64,000 nucleotides of DNA. Source: Phycisphaerae bacterium (GTDB taxonomy: Bacteria; Planctomycetota; Phycisphaerae; UBA1845; UTPLA1). The translations under genes and the position numbers were made by a program. Below, in pieces: positions 19,865 through 29,253 of this stretch. The stretch lies in NCBI GenBank assembly GCA_019636475.1, contig JAHBXN010000003.1, positions 124,001 through 188,000 on the forward strand, given 5' to 3'. Below the pieces are notes generated by a model. The model saw only the letters and a list, made by a program, of their open reading frames with translations, did no database searches and was not told the DNA's origin. The number at the start of each line of letters is the position of its first letter. The first letter of the stretch is position 1.

Positions 19865-20770
19865 CTACATTCCGACAAACGTGATTTCGCCGGATTCGCT
19901 GCGCGCGACGATCGAACCGCCGCCGCCGTTCAGGATTCCCTGAAGGTAGCCGCCCCCGGTCGTGACGTCTGACACCGTGAACCCCCCCAGATTCGCGGAA
20001 ACGCTGCCCGAAGCCGTTTGCAGGTCCAGCCGAGCCGTGGTTGTTTTCGCGAGAGTGAAGCGGATATTGCCTGAGGCCGTTTCAGCCGAAATTGCGCCGT
20101 CGGGTGCCGGCGCCAGGCGCAGTGAAATGTCAGCATCGGTCGTTACGGCCTTCACGTTGCCGGCGGTGTCGGCGATTGTGATTCCTCGATTGGTCGTCTG
20201 AGCAATCACGTTTCCTTGTATGCTCTTCAGTGAGACTGCGCCATTGGCCGTGCGCACCTCAACATTTCCCGAAATGTCAACCACATCCACTGGGCCGTTC
20301 TTGAGGATTACCTCCACGCTCACGCTCACCGGAACGACCAGTCGAATATCGAACACGAGATCCGTGTCCGCCAATTCCTTGGGAAGAGTTGCCTCGACAT
20401 CCAGTCGTGCATTATCAACAAAGGAGCGTTCTGCGGTGAGGACGGATCGACTCAGCAGATCGGCCAGCGCGTCACTTTGAAATCCCTCCCTGGTGATGAT
20501 CTTGGTGACCTGAAGCGAGCCGGCAGTGCCTTCGCCCGCCTGGGACAGATGAACGCGGGCCGTCGGAAGTTCGATCCGAATGTTTCTGACATCGGTCATA
20601 TCGAGACTGGTCGTCGTCCGCTCGACCCGCGGATTACTGGGATCGATTCCGTCGCTTGATGGTATTTCAAGTCCCCCACCAGCCGGGTCTCCCACGAAGG
20701 AGATTTCACACCCGCCGACGAGCAGAAACAGGGAACTAACTACGATCAAACGCGTGTAATCCGCCATCAT
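19865..20770 (-). CDS. DUF4097-type beta-helix lipoprotein
   Basis: The 301-residue protein starts with a lipoprotein signal (MMADYTRLIVVSSLFLLVGGC; lipobox LVGGC, Cys21). From about residue 150 it consists of short repeats of the form VxxxxxSGxVxV/NGxVxx, typical of DUF4097 putative adhesin/beta-helical domains (e.g. VDISGNVEVRTANGAVSL, IQGNVIAQT, TASGNIRF, TASGSVSANL). It is probably anchored in the envelope. Its function is unknown: DUF4097 proteins are common in bacterial envelopes and sometimes accompany regulators, of which none is adjacent. It is transcribed divergently from the HtrA-type protease gene, sharing a roughly 140-base upstream region. Confidence 0.75.
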   Translation of the reverse strand: MMADYTRLIVVSSLFLLVGGCEISFVGDPAGGGLEIPSSDGIDPSNPRVERTTTSLDMTDVRNIRIELPTARVHLSQAGEGTAGSLQVTKIITREGFQSDALADLLSRSVLTAERSFVDNARLDVEATLPKELADTDLVFDIRLVVPVSVSVEVILKNGPVDVVDISGNVEVRTANGAVSLKSIQGNVIAQTTNRGITIADTAGNVKAVTTDADISLRLAPAPDGAISAETASGNIRFTLAKTTTARLDLQTASGSVSANLGGFTVSDVTTGGGYLQGILNGGGGSIVARSESGEITFVGM

Positions 20771-20911
20771 CGGGCTCCCTCTCCGCGCAGTTTTCGCGCG
20801 ACAAAAACAATCGCCTGTAGAATTGCTTATCGGAAAGAGTGCTGCTTCAATTACAGCGGACGCGGTCGCCCTAGCGTCCTATAACTATGTCGATCTGGAA
20901 AGGTGCCGGTC

Positions 20912-22078
20912 GTGACTTACCATCCTGAGTCCCCGCAGAAAACCATGAAAGGGACGCATGCGGCCGAGCGATATCGTCTGCCGTTGCTCGTCGGCATCAT
21001 GGCGGGTTTGTTCGGCGGTTGGATGCTCACTCGCGAAGTTGAGCGATCGAACCGGCAAGCATCAGCCACTCCCCGCACAGTCACACCACGTGCTGACCTC
21101 TCATCTCAGGAAAAGACGACAATCGAGATTTTTGAGGCCGCCGCTCCGAGCGTCGTCTTTATCACAAGCGTTGGGAGCGTCCGCGAGACCTACGGATTCA
21201 ATATCTACGAAATTCCCAAGACCGGAGCGGGATCGGGAATCATCTGGGATACGGATGGACATATCGTCACGAACTTCCATGTCATCAGCGATGCCCAGCG
21301 CGTTCGCGTGACGCTGGCCGACCATTCAACACTCCCTGCGACCTTCGTCGGCGCGGCGCCCGATAAGGACCTCGCCGTAATAAAGATTGATGCGGATCGT
21401 GCCCTGCTTCGACCAATCGCAATCGGAACATCCCATGATTTGCGTGTCGGTCAAAGTGTATTTGCGATCGGCAATCCCTTCGGCCTGGACCAGTCACTGA
21501 CGACCGGCGTGGTCAGCGCGCTCGGCCGTGGAATTCGTTCCGTCAATGATCGCACCATTGAGGGCGTCATTCAGACTGATGCCGCGATCAACCCGGGCAA
21601 CAGCGGCGGCCCGTTGCTCGACAGCGCGGGACGGCTGGTTGGCGTTAACACGCAAATCGTCACCCGCAGTGGCGGAAGTGAGGGAATCGGATTCGCTGTC
21701 CCCGTCGACATCGTCAACGAGGTCGTGCCACAGTTAATCGTTCATGGTCGCATCATTCGACCGCAATTGGGCGTCGTCATTGTCAGTGACGACCTGGCGC
21801 GGCGCTACGGATTCGACGGTGTCCTGGTTCAAAGTGTGTCCCCCGGGAGCGGCGCCGAAGAGGCCGGGCTCCGAGGCTTCGGTCGTACGCCGGACGGAGA
21901 TATCGTCGTCGGAGATCTGATTGTCAAGGTGAACGATCGAGTCACAAGGAATCTCGACGATCTTCTGACCGAAATTGAAAAGTGCAAACCCGACGAGACG
22001 GTCGTCGTAACATTTATTCGGGATGGCAAGGCAAACACGGCATCGGTCCGACTCCGCGCGCCCGAGGATCGGAAGTGA
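20912..22078 (+). CDS. HtrA/Deg-type serine protease with PDZ domain
   Basis: Periplasmic or membrane-tethered trypsin-like protease of envelope quality control. A signal anchor (LPLLVGIMAGLFGGWML) is followed by the S1C protease domain. The triad, numbered from GTG 20912, is His123 (NFHV), Asp153 (KDLAVIKID) and Ser231 (GNSGGP). A single PDZ domain covers about 275-375 (VLVQSVSPGSGAEEAGL, GDIVVGDLIVKVNDRV). Length fits DegS/HtrA with one PDZ. Three starts are possible: GTG 20903, GTG 20912 and ATG 20945. I prefer 20912 because AAGG ends 8 bases before it. The divergent DUF4097 lipoprotein gene suggests shared envelope-stress control, which is inferred. Confidence 0.9.
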   Translation: MTYHPESPQKTMKGTHAAERYRLPLLVGIMAGLFGGWMLTREVERSNRQASATPRTVTPRADLSSQEKTTIEIFEAAAPSVVFITSVGSVRETYGFNIYEIPKTGAGSGIIWDTDGHIVTNFHVISDAQRVRVTLADHSTLPATFVGAAPDKDLAVIKIDADRALLRPIAIGTSHDLRVGQSVFAIGNPFGLDQSLTTGVVSALGRGIRSVNDRTIEGVIQTDAAINPGNSGGPLLDSAGRLVGVNTQIVTRSGGSEGIGFAVPVDIVNEVVPQLIVHGRIIRPQLGVVIVSDDLARRYGFDGVLVQSVSPGSGAEEAGLRGFGRTPDGDIVVGDLIVKVNDRVTRNLDDLLTEIEKCKPDETVVVTFIRDGKANTASVRLRAPEDRK

Positions 22079-22164
22079 TGAATTCGCCGGACGATTCCGG
22101 GTGAGGTTCATGTCGCCCCGCCGGACGCTTGACCCGCCCCCTTGGGCGTTTAGGATCCCATTTC

Positions 22165-22821
22165 ATGCATACCCGACGGTTCACCGAGATGGCGTCGTCA
22201 CGATTGGCGATGACCCTGATCGAGATGACCATCACCATCTTTCTGGTCAGTGTCATGCTCTTCCTGCTGACGGGCTGGATGACCATGCTGCGCACGCGAT
22301 CGAAGGAATCGCTCGCGATTCGAATGCTGGCGGATCTGGACAATGCGCTGGCCCGCTACCGCCGTGCTGAAGGACAGTATCCGACATATCGGGGGCCAGA
22401 TTCCGCCATACCCGTCGTCGTGGACCTGCTTGATCACGAGCGCACGCGAAGTACGATTCAGGCGTTCCCTGCCAGCCTCTGGCGCGGACCTGATTTGCAG
22501 AGGTGCCTGGTTGATCCGTGGGGAACTCCACTGAGATATCTTCCTGCGGATTCGGAAAACCCTGCGGTGAGGGCCAATGCCGGTCGACCAATCTTTATTT
22601 CCGCCGGCCCTGATCGCGATTTTGGCGATGACGATCCGGCCGCTCGCGGTGACAATCTGCGAAGTGATGACCCGGGGCCGGATGGGTTTCGCTTGCACGA
22701 AGCAATTCGTGAGGCCCTGGATGAGAATCTGCCGACGCCACTTCCGCCGATTCCTCAGTCACCGACTCCGCAGTCCATGCCAACGGGCGCCGCGGACGGA
22801 GACGAGCCGGCCGACGAATAA
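22165..22821 (+). CDS. Type II secretion/pilus-like pseudopilin (GspG-like)
   Basis: The prepilin-type N-terminus has a short basic leader, then RLA|MTLIEMTITIFLVSVMLFLL. The peptidase cut falls before Met with Glu at +5, as in class III signal sequences. The hydrophobic helix is followed by RSKESLAIRMLADLDNALARYR, YPTYRGPDSAIPVVVDLL, LVDPWGTPLRYL and ISAGPDRDFGDDDP. This is the GspG pattern with the DPWGxPxxY and SxGxDxxxGxxDD motifs. ATG 22165 gives a leader of about 20 residues; ATG 22189 would give a more standard 8-residue leader. A Pro-rich tail ends the protein. No other secretion genes are adjacent, as is common for the dispersed planctomycete pseudopilins. Confidence 0.8.
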   Translation: MHTRRFTEMASSRLAMTLIEMTITIFLVSVMLFLLTGWMTMLRTRSKESLAIRMLADLDNALARYRRAEGQYPTYRGPDSAIPVVVDLLDHERTRSTIQAFPASLWRGPDLQRCLVDPWGTPLRYLPADSENPAVRANAGRPIFISAGPDRDFGDDDPAARGDNLRSDDPGPDGFRLHEAIREALDENLPTPLPPIPQSPTPQSMPTGAADGDEPADE

Positions 22822-22922
22822 GTGGTCGCCTCAGCTCGCGAACGGCGCGGCGGCCCGATTCAACGAAACGCGAGCGTTTTGATCCACTGACGCCGGGACA
22901 AAGAATGGAAGGGAGTGGCTGA

Positions 22923-24164
22923 ATGCCGAAAAAGTCGATAAGTCAGACCGATGTGACGGGTCAGCGGGTGCTGATGCGAGTCGATTTCAACGTTCCGATT
23001 GAGCATGGTGCGATCTCGGATGATTCCCGCATTGTCAAAGCCGTGGAGTCCATTCGATCGGTGATCGATCGAGGAGGCCAGTTAGTGCTCATGAGCCATC
23101 TGGGTCGCCCAAAGGGCAAGCCCAGTGCCGAGTTCAGCTTGCGGCCTGTGGCTGAACATCTCGGGAAACTGTTGAAGCGGCCGGTGGCATTTGTAGATGA
23201 ATGTGTCGGGGCGAAGGCAGATGCTGCGGTCGCGGCCTTGAAATCCGGAGAAGTGGTGTTGCTTGAGAACCTTCGCTTCCATGCGGCCGAGGATCTGATC
23301 GATAAGGCCAAGCAGAACCCGGACCGGCTACCGACTCCTGATCAGCGGGCGGCAATCGACGCCTTCGCGAACGGTCTCGTGAAACATGCCGACCTCTACT
23401 GCAACGATGCGTTCGGCACTTGTCATCGAAAGCATGTCAGCATGTATGAAGTGCCGATGCGACTTGGCCCGGGGAGAAGGGTCTGCGGATTACTGGTCGA
23501 ACGGGAATTGCGGTTTCTGGGTGAGGCAATGGCCGCTCCCGTCCGGCCGTTCGTCGCAATTCTCGGCGGCGCGAAGGTCAGCGACAAAATCAAGGTGATC
23601 GAGAATCTGCTGCCGAAGGTCGATTCGATCCTCATTGGTGGAGCGATGGCGTTCACGTTCTTCGCGTCTCAGGGTATCCGGATCGGCAAGAGCTTGTGCG
23701 AGGCTGACCGACTGGAGCTGGCCGCGAACCTGTTAATGAAGGCCAATGGAAAGATCCACCTCCCGATCGATACCGTTTGCGCAGCCGAATTGAAAGCCGG
23801 CGTGGCCACCCGCACCATCGAAGGGGACATTCCCGATGGATCAATGGGGCTGGACATCGGGGCGAAGACGATGGCCGCTTACCACGATGTAATCGCCGCG
23901 GCCCGGACCGTGGTCTGGAACGGCCCGATGGGTGTCTTCGAGACACCGCCGTTCGACGCCGGCACGACTGCAATTGCGACCGCGATGGTTCAGGCCACAC
24001 GGAACGGCGCAACAACCATAGTCGGCGGAGGCGATTCGGCAGCAGCAGTCGAGTCGGCCGGCCTGGCAAGCCAATTAACCCACATTTCGACTGGCGGCGG
24101 CGCGAGCCTGGAATTTCTCGAAGGTAAGCCGTTTGCCACAATTGAAATCCTTGATGACGCCTGA
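22923..24164 (+). CDS. pgk: Phosphoglycerate kinase
   Basis: Cytosolic glycolytic enzyme converting 1,3-bisphosphoglycerate and ADP to 3-phosphoglycerate and ATP. The 413 residues include RVDFNVPI (substrate Asp/Asn), [37 protein letters not shown], the WNGPMGVFE hinge motif and GGGDSAAA at the nucleotide site, ending with [15 protein letters not shown] strong GGAAGGGAG-type ribosome site precedes ATG 22923. It is followed by a phosphoglycerate-mutase-fold protein and class I aldolase in the same direction, forming a small glycolytic group. Confidence 0.97.
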   Translation: MPKKSISQTDVTGQRVLMRVDFNVPIEHGAISDDSRIVKAVESIRSVIDRGGQLVLMSHLGRPKGKPSAEFSLRPVAEHLGKLLKRPVAFVDECVGAKADAAVAALKSGEVVLLENLRFHAAEDLIDKAKQNPDRLPTPDQRAAIDAFANGLVKHADLYCNDAFGTCHRKHVSMYEVPMRLGPGRRVCGLLVERELRFLGEAMAAPVRPFVAILGGAKVSDKIKVIENLLPKVDSILIGGAMAFTFFASQGIRIGKSLCEADRLELAANLLMKANGKIHLPIDTVCAAELKAGVATRTIEGDIPDGSMGLDIGAKTMAAYHDVIAAARTVVWNGPMGVFETPPFDAGTTAIATAMVQATRNGATTIVGGGDSAAAVESAGLASQLTHISTGGGASLEFLEGKPFATIEILDDA

Positions 24165-24225
24165 CGTCGCGCAGTGAGAAACGGGTTCAAACACACACCA
24201 GAACCAAAGCGCCGATCGATCCGCA

Positions 24226-24816
24226 ATGAAGCGACTGATACTCATTCGAGCCGGACGAACCGACTGGGTCGACCAGGAGCGGCTTGCGGGCGATATGGAT
24301 TTGCCAATCAACGAGGTGGGCCGAAAGGAGGCCTCACTTGCGGCGGACGCCATCCGCGCGATGTCGCCGCGAACAATTTACTGCGGAACGGATGGCCCCG
24401 CCTCGCAGACAGCCGAGCAGATTGCCGCGTCGCTGGGCCTGAAATTCAAGGCGCTGGATTCGCTCCGTGAGATGGATCTTGGGCTGTGGGAGGGATTAAC
24501 GGAGGATCAGTTCCGCGAGCGCTTCTCGCGCGTTCACAAAGCCTGGCACGACGACCCATCAAGCGTCGAGCCACCGAACGGCGAGTCCCTTCCGCTCGTC
24601 GAGGCCCGATTGGAGCAGGCATTCTTCTCCCTGCTCAAGAAACGGGCCACATCGCCGATTGTCATCGTACTAGGGCGTCTGGCATATTCCGCAGTACGGT
24701 GCCGGTTTCACGATCGTCTCTATGAGCAGTTCTGGGAATATGTGGATGAGCCGGTCGGACCGTGCCTGCTGGATGCGACACCCCAGGTCATCCGACCAGC
24801 CCACGCCGCATCTTGA
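24226..24816 (+). CDS. Histidine-phosphatase-fold protein lacking the catalytic His
   Basis: The 196-residue protein has the phosphoglycerate mutase/histidine phosphatase layout: [14 protein letters not shown] at the N-terminus, a [12 protein letters not shown] block and [17 protein letters not shown]. The phospho-accepting RHG motif reads RAG, with Ala9 (codon 24250-24252) in place of His. The second conserved His near the C-terminus (usually VSHGG) reads IVLGRL. Two of the four core catalytic residues are therefore gone, while the acid Glu region (EMDLGLWEG) is kept. This is either a pseudoenzyme with a regulatory or binding role, or a degenerating gene; the frame is intact. It lies between pgk and class I aldolase. 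Confidence 0.75.
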   Translation: MKRLILIRAGRTDWVDQERLAGDMDLPINEVGRKEASLAADAIRAMSPRTIYCGTDGPASQTAEQIAASLGLKFKALDSLREMDLGLWEGLTEDQFRERFSRVHKAWHDDPSSVEPPNGESLPLVEARLEQAFFSLLKKRATSPIVIVLGRLAYSAVRCRFHDRLYEQFWEYVDEPVGPCLLDATPQVIRPAHAAS

Positions 24817-24914
24817 CCGCGATTGGCAAGCGATTACGCTAACGGCCGATACGCGATTTCTGATTCGCGTGCGTCCCCAATCAGTAATGAAATTCGACAC
24901 ACGGAGGCCCGTCC

Positions 24915-25829
24915 ATGTCCGAGCGCGTTCGCGAAATCCTGAGTTGGTATAACGGTGAAAACGCCGGTGTTCTGACGAATCTCGCCCGGATGATGAATCA
25001 CGGACGACTCGGCGGAACCGGCCGGATGATCATTCTTCCCGTCGATCAGGGCTTCGAGCATGGGCCCGCCCGCAGCTTTGCGTACAATCCGGATGGCTAC
25101 GATCCACGCTATCACTTCAAGCTTGGTATCGAAGCAGGATTGAACGCCTACGCCGCGCCGCTTGGATTTCTGGAGGCTGGCGCGGCGGACTTCGCCGGCG
25201 AAATTCCACTGATCCTGAAGGCGAATAATCACGATTCGCTCGCGGATGAGAAAGACTCCTGGCAGGCCGTCACGGCGAGTGTCAAGGATGCGCTACGACT
25301 GGGCTGCGTCGGCATCGGCATGACGATCTATCCCGGCTCCACACTTCGCAAGCAAATGTACGAAGAGTTGCGCGAGCGGGCCGAAGAAGCCAAGGCGCAC
25401 GGCCTGGCAGTCATCGTCTGGAGTTACCCTCGGGGCAGCAGTCTGTCAAAGGAAGGCGAGACCGCGATGGATGTCTGCGGCTACGCAGCACAGATTGCCT
25501 GTCAACTGGGCGCTCACATCGTCAAGGTGAAACTGCCCACCGCGCATCTCGAGCAGGATGCCGCGCGGAAGGTCTATGAAAAAGAGAAGATTGCAATCGG
25601 ATCGCTGACCGAGCGGGTAAAGCATGTCACCCAGTGCGCGTTTGGCGGGCGGCGAATCGTGATTTTCAGCGGCGGTGCCAAGAACGACAACGACCAAGCG
25701 GTCTTTGACGAATGTAAGGCGATTCGAGACGGTGGTGGATTCGGGTCGATCATTGGCCGGAACACATTCCAGCGTAAGCGGCCGGACGCCCTGAAGTTCC
25801 TCGATTCAATTCTGAAGATCTACCGCTGA
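24915..25829 (+). CDS. fbaB: Class I (DhnA/FbaB-type) fructose-bisphosphate aldolase
   Basis: Schiff-base aldolase that reversibly cleaves fructose 1,6-bisphosphate to DHAP and glyceraldehyde 3-phosphate in the cytosol. The 304 residues show the DhnA family pattern: ILPVDQGFEHGP near the N-terminus, GMTIYPGS, VIVWSYPRG, AHIVKVKLP carrying the probable Schiff-base Lys, IFSGGAKND, and GSIIGRNTFQR for phosphate binding. The ATG at 24915 has GGAGGCC a few bases upstream. It is third in the pgk group. A hairpin with a T-run follows the stop. Confidence 0.95.
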   Translation: MSERVREILSWYNGENAGVLTNLARMMNHGRLGGTGRMIILPVDQGFEHGPARSFAYNPDGYDPRYHFKLGIEAGLNAYAAPLGFLEAGAADFAGEIPLILKANNHDSLADEKDSWQAVTASVKDALRLGCVGIGMTIYPGSTLRKQMYEELRERAEEAKAHGLAVIVWSYPRGSSLSKEGETAMDVCGYAAQIACQLGAHIVKVKLPTAHLEQDAARKVYEKEKIAIGSLTERVKHVTQCAFGGRRIVIFSGGAKNDNDQAVFDECKAIRDGGGFGSIIGRNTFQRKRPDALKFLDSILKIYR

Positions 25830-25869
25830 GTCAGACCCGGCTTGCCTGGGACACATCAAGCCCCAAAGG

Positions 25870-25903
25870 AAAGCCGGCCGTGGCGACCTGCCGTGGGCTT
25901 TTC
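25870..25903 (+). terminator. Probable intrinsic terminator after aldolase
   Basis: AAAGCC (25870-25875) pairs with GGCTTT (25896-25901), extended inward by GGC/GCC with a small bulge, and ends in a short T-run (TTTTCT). It lies 40 bases after the aldolase stop. Confidence 0.5.
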
Positions 25904-26270
25904 TAATTGCGCGTCGAGCATGGCGGGGTGATTTAGAGGTGAGAGTTCTCTGGGAGCCCTGGTTGCGGGTATTCCTAGCTGAACGGCAGCTGCGGCGTTT
26001 TAAGGCGTCGTGGGAAGGAAGCCGCAGGCAAAGCTTCAGCCCGACAAACGCGAAGCGCATAGGAGGCGGTCGTTCAACGGACGAGCGGAAACTGTCAATC
26101 GCCAGAGCCTCAATGAGCAGGCATCGGAGTTGCTTCGGGCGTCTGGATCCTCGACGCCTCGCGTGGACGACCGTCATCAATTGCGATATGTTTATTCAAT
26201 CGTGCCGCATTTCACAGATGCGGCGATTCCGAATGAGCTGGTCTCCCAGGGGAAAGTCCGGAGCTGAACC
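25904..26270. other. Intergenic region upstream of the subtilase
   Basis: About 370 bases lie between the putative aldolase terminator and the subtilase start. Open frames here run into the subtilase in another frame and have no family resemblance or ribosome site, so I treat them as chance. Apart from the GGAG at about 26260-26263 serving the subtilase, I see no clear regulatory element. Confidence 0.4.
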
Positions 26271-29189
26271 ATGCGACACATCAAGCATCATTCCGCCAAG
26301 AGCGGCCGCTCTTCCGGTGCGCGTCCGATGATCAGTCTTTTCGCGGCGGCGTTCTCGCTGGCGCTCTTTGTCGCGACCTACGCGCTCGCGGAGGTTCCGT
26401 GGACTCAGCTATCGCTCTCCACGTCCCGCGTGGGTGAGGTTCGCGCAGCCAACCCATCTCTGGATGGACGCGGCATTGTCATTGCTGTTCTGGACACCGG
26501 CGTGGACATGGATGTGCCGGGCCTGCAAACCACGACCACTGGGGAGATGAAGGTAGTCGACGTTCAGGACTTTACCACGGAAGGCGACGTCCAAATCGCC
26601 CGCGCGATTTGGAATGAGGCGGGAGACCGAATTGTCAGGCACGATTCGGAGGGCAGACCCGAGTTATATACCCCTCCCCTCGGATCGGATCGCCTGGCTG
26701 AAAAAAGCATCTGGTTCGGCACGCTCGAAGAGCGAATGTTCCGCAACTCTTCCGTACCTGACATCAACGACAATGGCAAAAAGGATGATGTCTTCGCCAT
26801 CTGCGTTATCAGCCAGGACGATGGAGTCGATGATGACGCCATCTGTTATGTCGACGCAAACCTCAATCGCGACTTCTCCGACGACAAGCCGCTCAAGAAC
26901 TACAGGCTCCAGTTCGACCGCTTCACATTTCCTCGCCAGAAGCCTGAGCAGCAGACTGAGCCCATGACGTGCGCAATCAATATCTTCATGAAGAAACGCA
27001 TTGTCAGCATTCACTTCGACGATGGCGGTCATGGCACGCATGTCGCAGGAATTGCCGCCGGACATCAGATTCAAGGTCAGCCCGACTTTCACGGTGTGGC
27101 GCCGGGCGCGAAAGTGATCAGTTTGAAGCTGGGTCACAATAGTCTGGCGGGTGGTGCAACGACGACCGGCGCGAAAAAAGCGGCATTCGAATACGCCGCT
27201 AGATTCGCTCGGGAACACAATGTCACCGTCGTTTGCAATCTGAGCTACGGCATCGGGTCTATTCAGGAGGGGCATTCCGACATCGATCAGTTTCTCGATA
27301 AGCTCATGCTGCAGAATCCCAACCTGATCGTTTGCACCAGCGCCGGTAACAACGGCCCCGGCCTCTCGTCCATCGGCACACCAGCGGCCGCCACCGCGGC
27401 AATCAGCGTCGCCGCGCTGCTGGCAGTTGATACCGCGGCGGACGTTCGCGCGGAACACATAGAAGCGCCGCAGCTGACACAGTTCAGTTCACGCGGCGGC
27501 GAGCTCGACAAGCCTGACGTCGCGACGCCGGGGATGATGACATCAACGGTTCCACGATGGAACAAGCGTGGCGATTTCTGGCAAGGTACTAGCATGGCTT
27601 CGCCTTACGCCGCGGGCCTCTGTGCGTTGATTGCCCAGCATTTGCGAGACAACGGCATCACACCACGAGCGGACTGGGTAAAGCAGGCGCTGAAGGCGTC
27701 TTCCCAGCCGCTGACGGCCTTCACCACGCTCGACTACGGCGCGGGCGTGCCTTCGCTTCCTGTGGCAATCCAGAAAGCCCTCGCGATTGCAAAAGCTCGC
27801 GCAACGGACCCGCTGTATGATTTCGAAGTATCCACCGAAAGCCCGATGGCCGCAGGCGGCATTGCGCCGGCCGCATATTGGCGTGGCGGGTACTTTCCCA
27901 TTGGACGCGACCAGGTTTTCACCATCAAACCAAGGTTCGTGCCCGTCGCGGATGCGACGATGATCACCGCCTTCTCTAAACGATTGACGCTCAAGAGTGA
28001 CGCGCCGTGGTGCAAGATTGAGCAGGATCAGATTTACTTTCGTGCTGAGCAATCAGCCGAGGTGCGCGTCCGATACGACGAGAACGCACTGACGCAGCCC
28101 GGATTGCATGTCGCTACCATCACCGGATTTGACGGTGACTTTCCCTTGTTGCGGCTTGTCAACAGCGTGGTGACGCCCCATCGCGCGACGACCGATGGAA
28201 ACTACACCATCAAGATTGAGAACCAGTCCGTGAAAGGCTGGGAGGTTCGGAGGCATTTCGTGGAAGTGCCGGTCGGCACCAGCGCCATGCACCTCAAGCT
28301 CACCTGCCCCACCGACGCGACGAGCACGTGCCAGACCTATTATCTCTTCCGGCCGGATGGTCGATCGATCCCGCCACGATATGCACTGAAGCTCGATTCG
28401 AGAAACGGCAGGCTGGAGTCGAAATTCACCGTCACTGACGAGTTGTCGCCCGGCGTCTGGGAAATTCCGATCACCAGCGAGCGCGCCGCTGAGACGTCTC
28501 CTTATGCGTTGGAGGTGCGATTTGACGGAATTTCCTCGCCGCACTGGACGACGGCCCGGTTCGCGTCAGATACAGGCAAGGCATCCGGAAAAATCGTCCT
28601 GACGAATCAGTTCAGCCGTCCCGCGATTGTCGATCTGCGAGGTTCGATTGATGGATGCCGCAAGCATGTCACCGAGTCTTTGACCCCCGACAAAGACACG
28701 GCGACCATCCCAATCACGTTGCCGGCCGGCTTCGCGTCGGTTCGCGTCAAGGTTCGGACGTCGGATGAGGATTTTCTGAAATTTACGGACTGCGCGATCA
28801 ATATTTACGACGATTCGGGGAAGGCGATCGCTCAGGATGGCTTGTCGGAGCCGGAAGCCGTTGTGTCGGCCGGCAATCCGAGCCCATCCGCCGCGGCCGC
28901 GACGTGCAAGCTGGAAATTCGAGCGGCATTCACCCATGCGAATGCCGAAGACTCGGCGGAATTTCAGATCGACATTGATTGTCTCTATGCAGAATCGATT
29001 CCAGCCAACGCCAAGCGAGGGGATTCCACCGCGACAACACTCTACCCGGGAATCCCGACAACCATTACGTATGAAGTCAAGAACAAATCGCCAGCAAGCT
29101 CGGCCGGCATGAAGCGATTTGGATCCATCAAGGCAATCGAGAAGACATCGGGGCGACCAATTGCGGACGTCGAGATTCGCGAGGAGTAG
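26271..29189 (+). CDS. Secreted S8 subtilase, tripeptidyl-peptidase-II-like
   Basis: The 972-residue exported serine protease has a long n-region and a signal peptide ending near ATYALA|EVP (about residue 41). The triad is Asp75 (VLDTGVD), His254 (GGHGTHVAG) and Ser441 (GTSMASP), with oxyanion Asn in SAGNNGPG. The approximately 180-residue stretch between Asp and His, containing Asp-rich DINDNGKKDD and DDGVDDDAICYVD calcium-type loops, is the hallmark of TPPII-like subtilases rather than short subtilisins. After about residue 520 come beta-rich domains probably equivalent to the TPPII C-terminal sandwich regions. GGAG at 26260-26263 supports ATG 26271. It probably degrades peptides in the periplasm or outside; the substrate is unknown. 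Confidence 0.88.
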   Translation: MRHIKHHSAKSGRSSGARPMISLFAAAFSLALFVATYALAEVPWTQLSLSTSRVGEVRAANPSLDGRGIVIAVLDTGVDMDVPGLQTTTTGEMKVVDVQDFTTEGDVQIARAIWNEAGDRIVRHDSEGRPELYTPPLGSDRLAEKSIWFGTLEERMFRNSSVPDINDNGKKDDVFAICVISQDDGVDDDAICYVDANLNRDFSDDKPLKNYRLQFDRFTFPRQKPEQQTEPMTCAINIFMKKRIVSIHFDDGGHGTHVAGIAAGHQIQGQPDFHGVAPGAKVISLKLGHNSLAGGATTTGAKKAAFEYAARFAREHNVTVVCNLSYGIGSIQEGHSDIDQFLDKLMLQNPNLIVCTSAGNNGPGLSSIGTPAAATAAISVAALLAVDTAADVRAEHIEAPQLTQFSSRGGELDKPDVATPGMMTSTVPRWNKRGDFWQGTSMASPYAAGLCALIAQHLRDNGITPRADWVKQALKASSQPLTAFTTLDYGAGVPSLPVAIQKALAIAKARATDPLYDFEVSTESPMAAGGIAPAAYWRGGYFPIGRDQVFTIKPRFVPVADATMITAFSKRLTLKSDAPWCKIEQDQIYFRAEQSAEVRVRYDENALTQPGLHVATITGFDGDFPLLRLVNSVVTPHRATTDGNYTIKIENQSVKGWEVRRHFVEVPVGTSAMHLKLTCPTDATSTCQTYYLFRPDGRSIPPRYALKLDSRNGRLESKFTVTDELSPGVWEIPITSERAAETSPYALEVRFDGISSPHWTTARFASDTGKASGKIVLTNQFSRPAIVDLRGSIDGCRKHVTESLTPDKDTATIPITLPAGFASVRVKVRTSDEDFLKFTDCAINIYDDSGKAIAQDGLSEPEAVVSAGNPSPSAAAATCKLEIRAAFTHANAEDSAEFQIDIDCLYAESIPANAKRGDSTATTLYPGIPTTITYEVKNKSPASSAGMKRFGSIKAIEKTSGRPIADVEIREE

Positions 29190-29253
29190 TATCCGCCGCA
29201 GCCGATGACCTGCAATGGAACCAATTGCATTGAGATGTCGCCAAGCGCGGCCA

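Noticed and set aside
24226-24816. Functional phosphoglycerate mutase
   Set aside because: The phospho-accepting His and the second His are both missing, so the active enzyme label cannot be supported.
25939-26331. 130-codon frame upstream of the subtilase
   Set aside because: It runs into the subtilase signal peptide in another frame and lacks a ribosome site or recognisable sequence.
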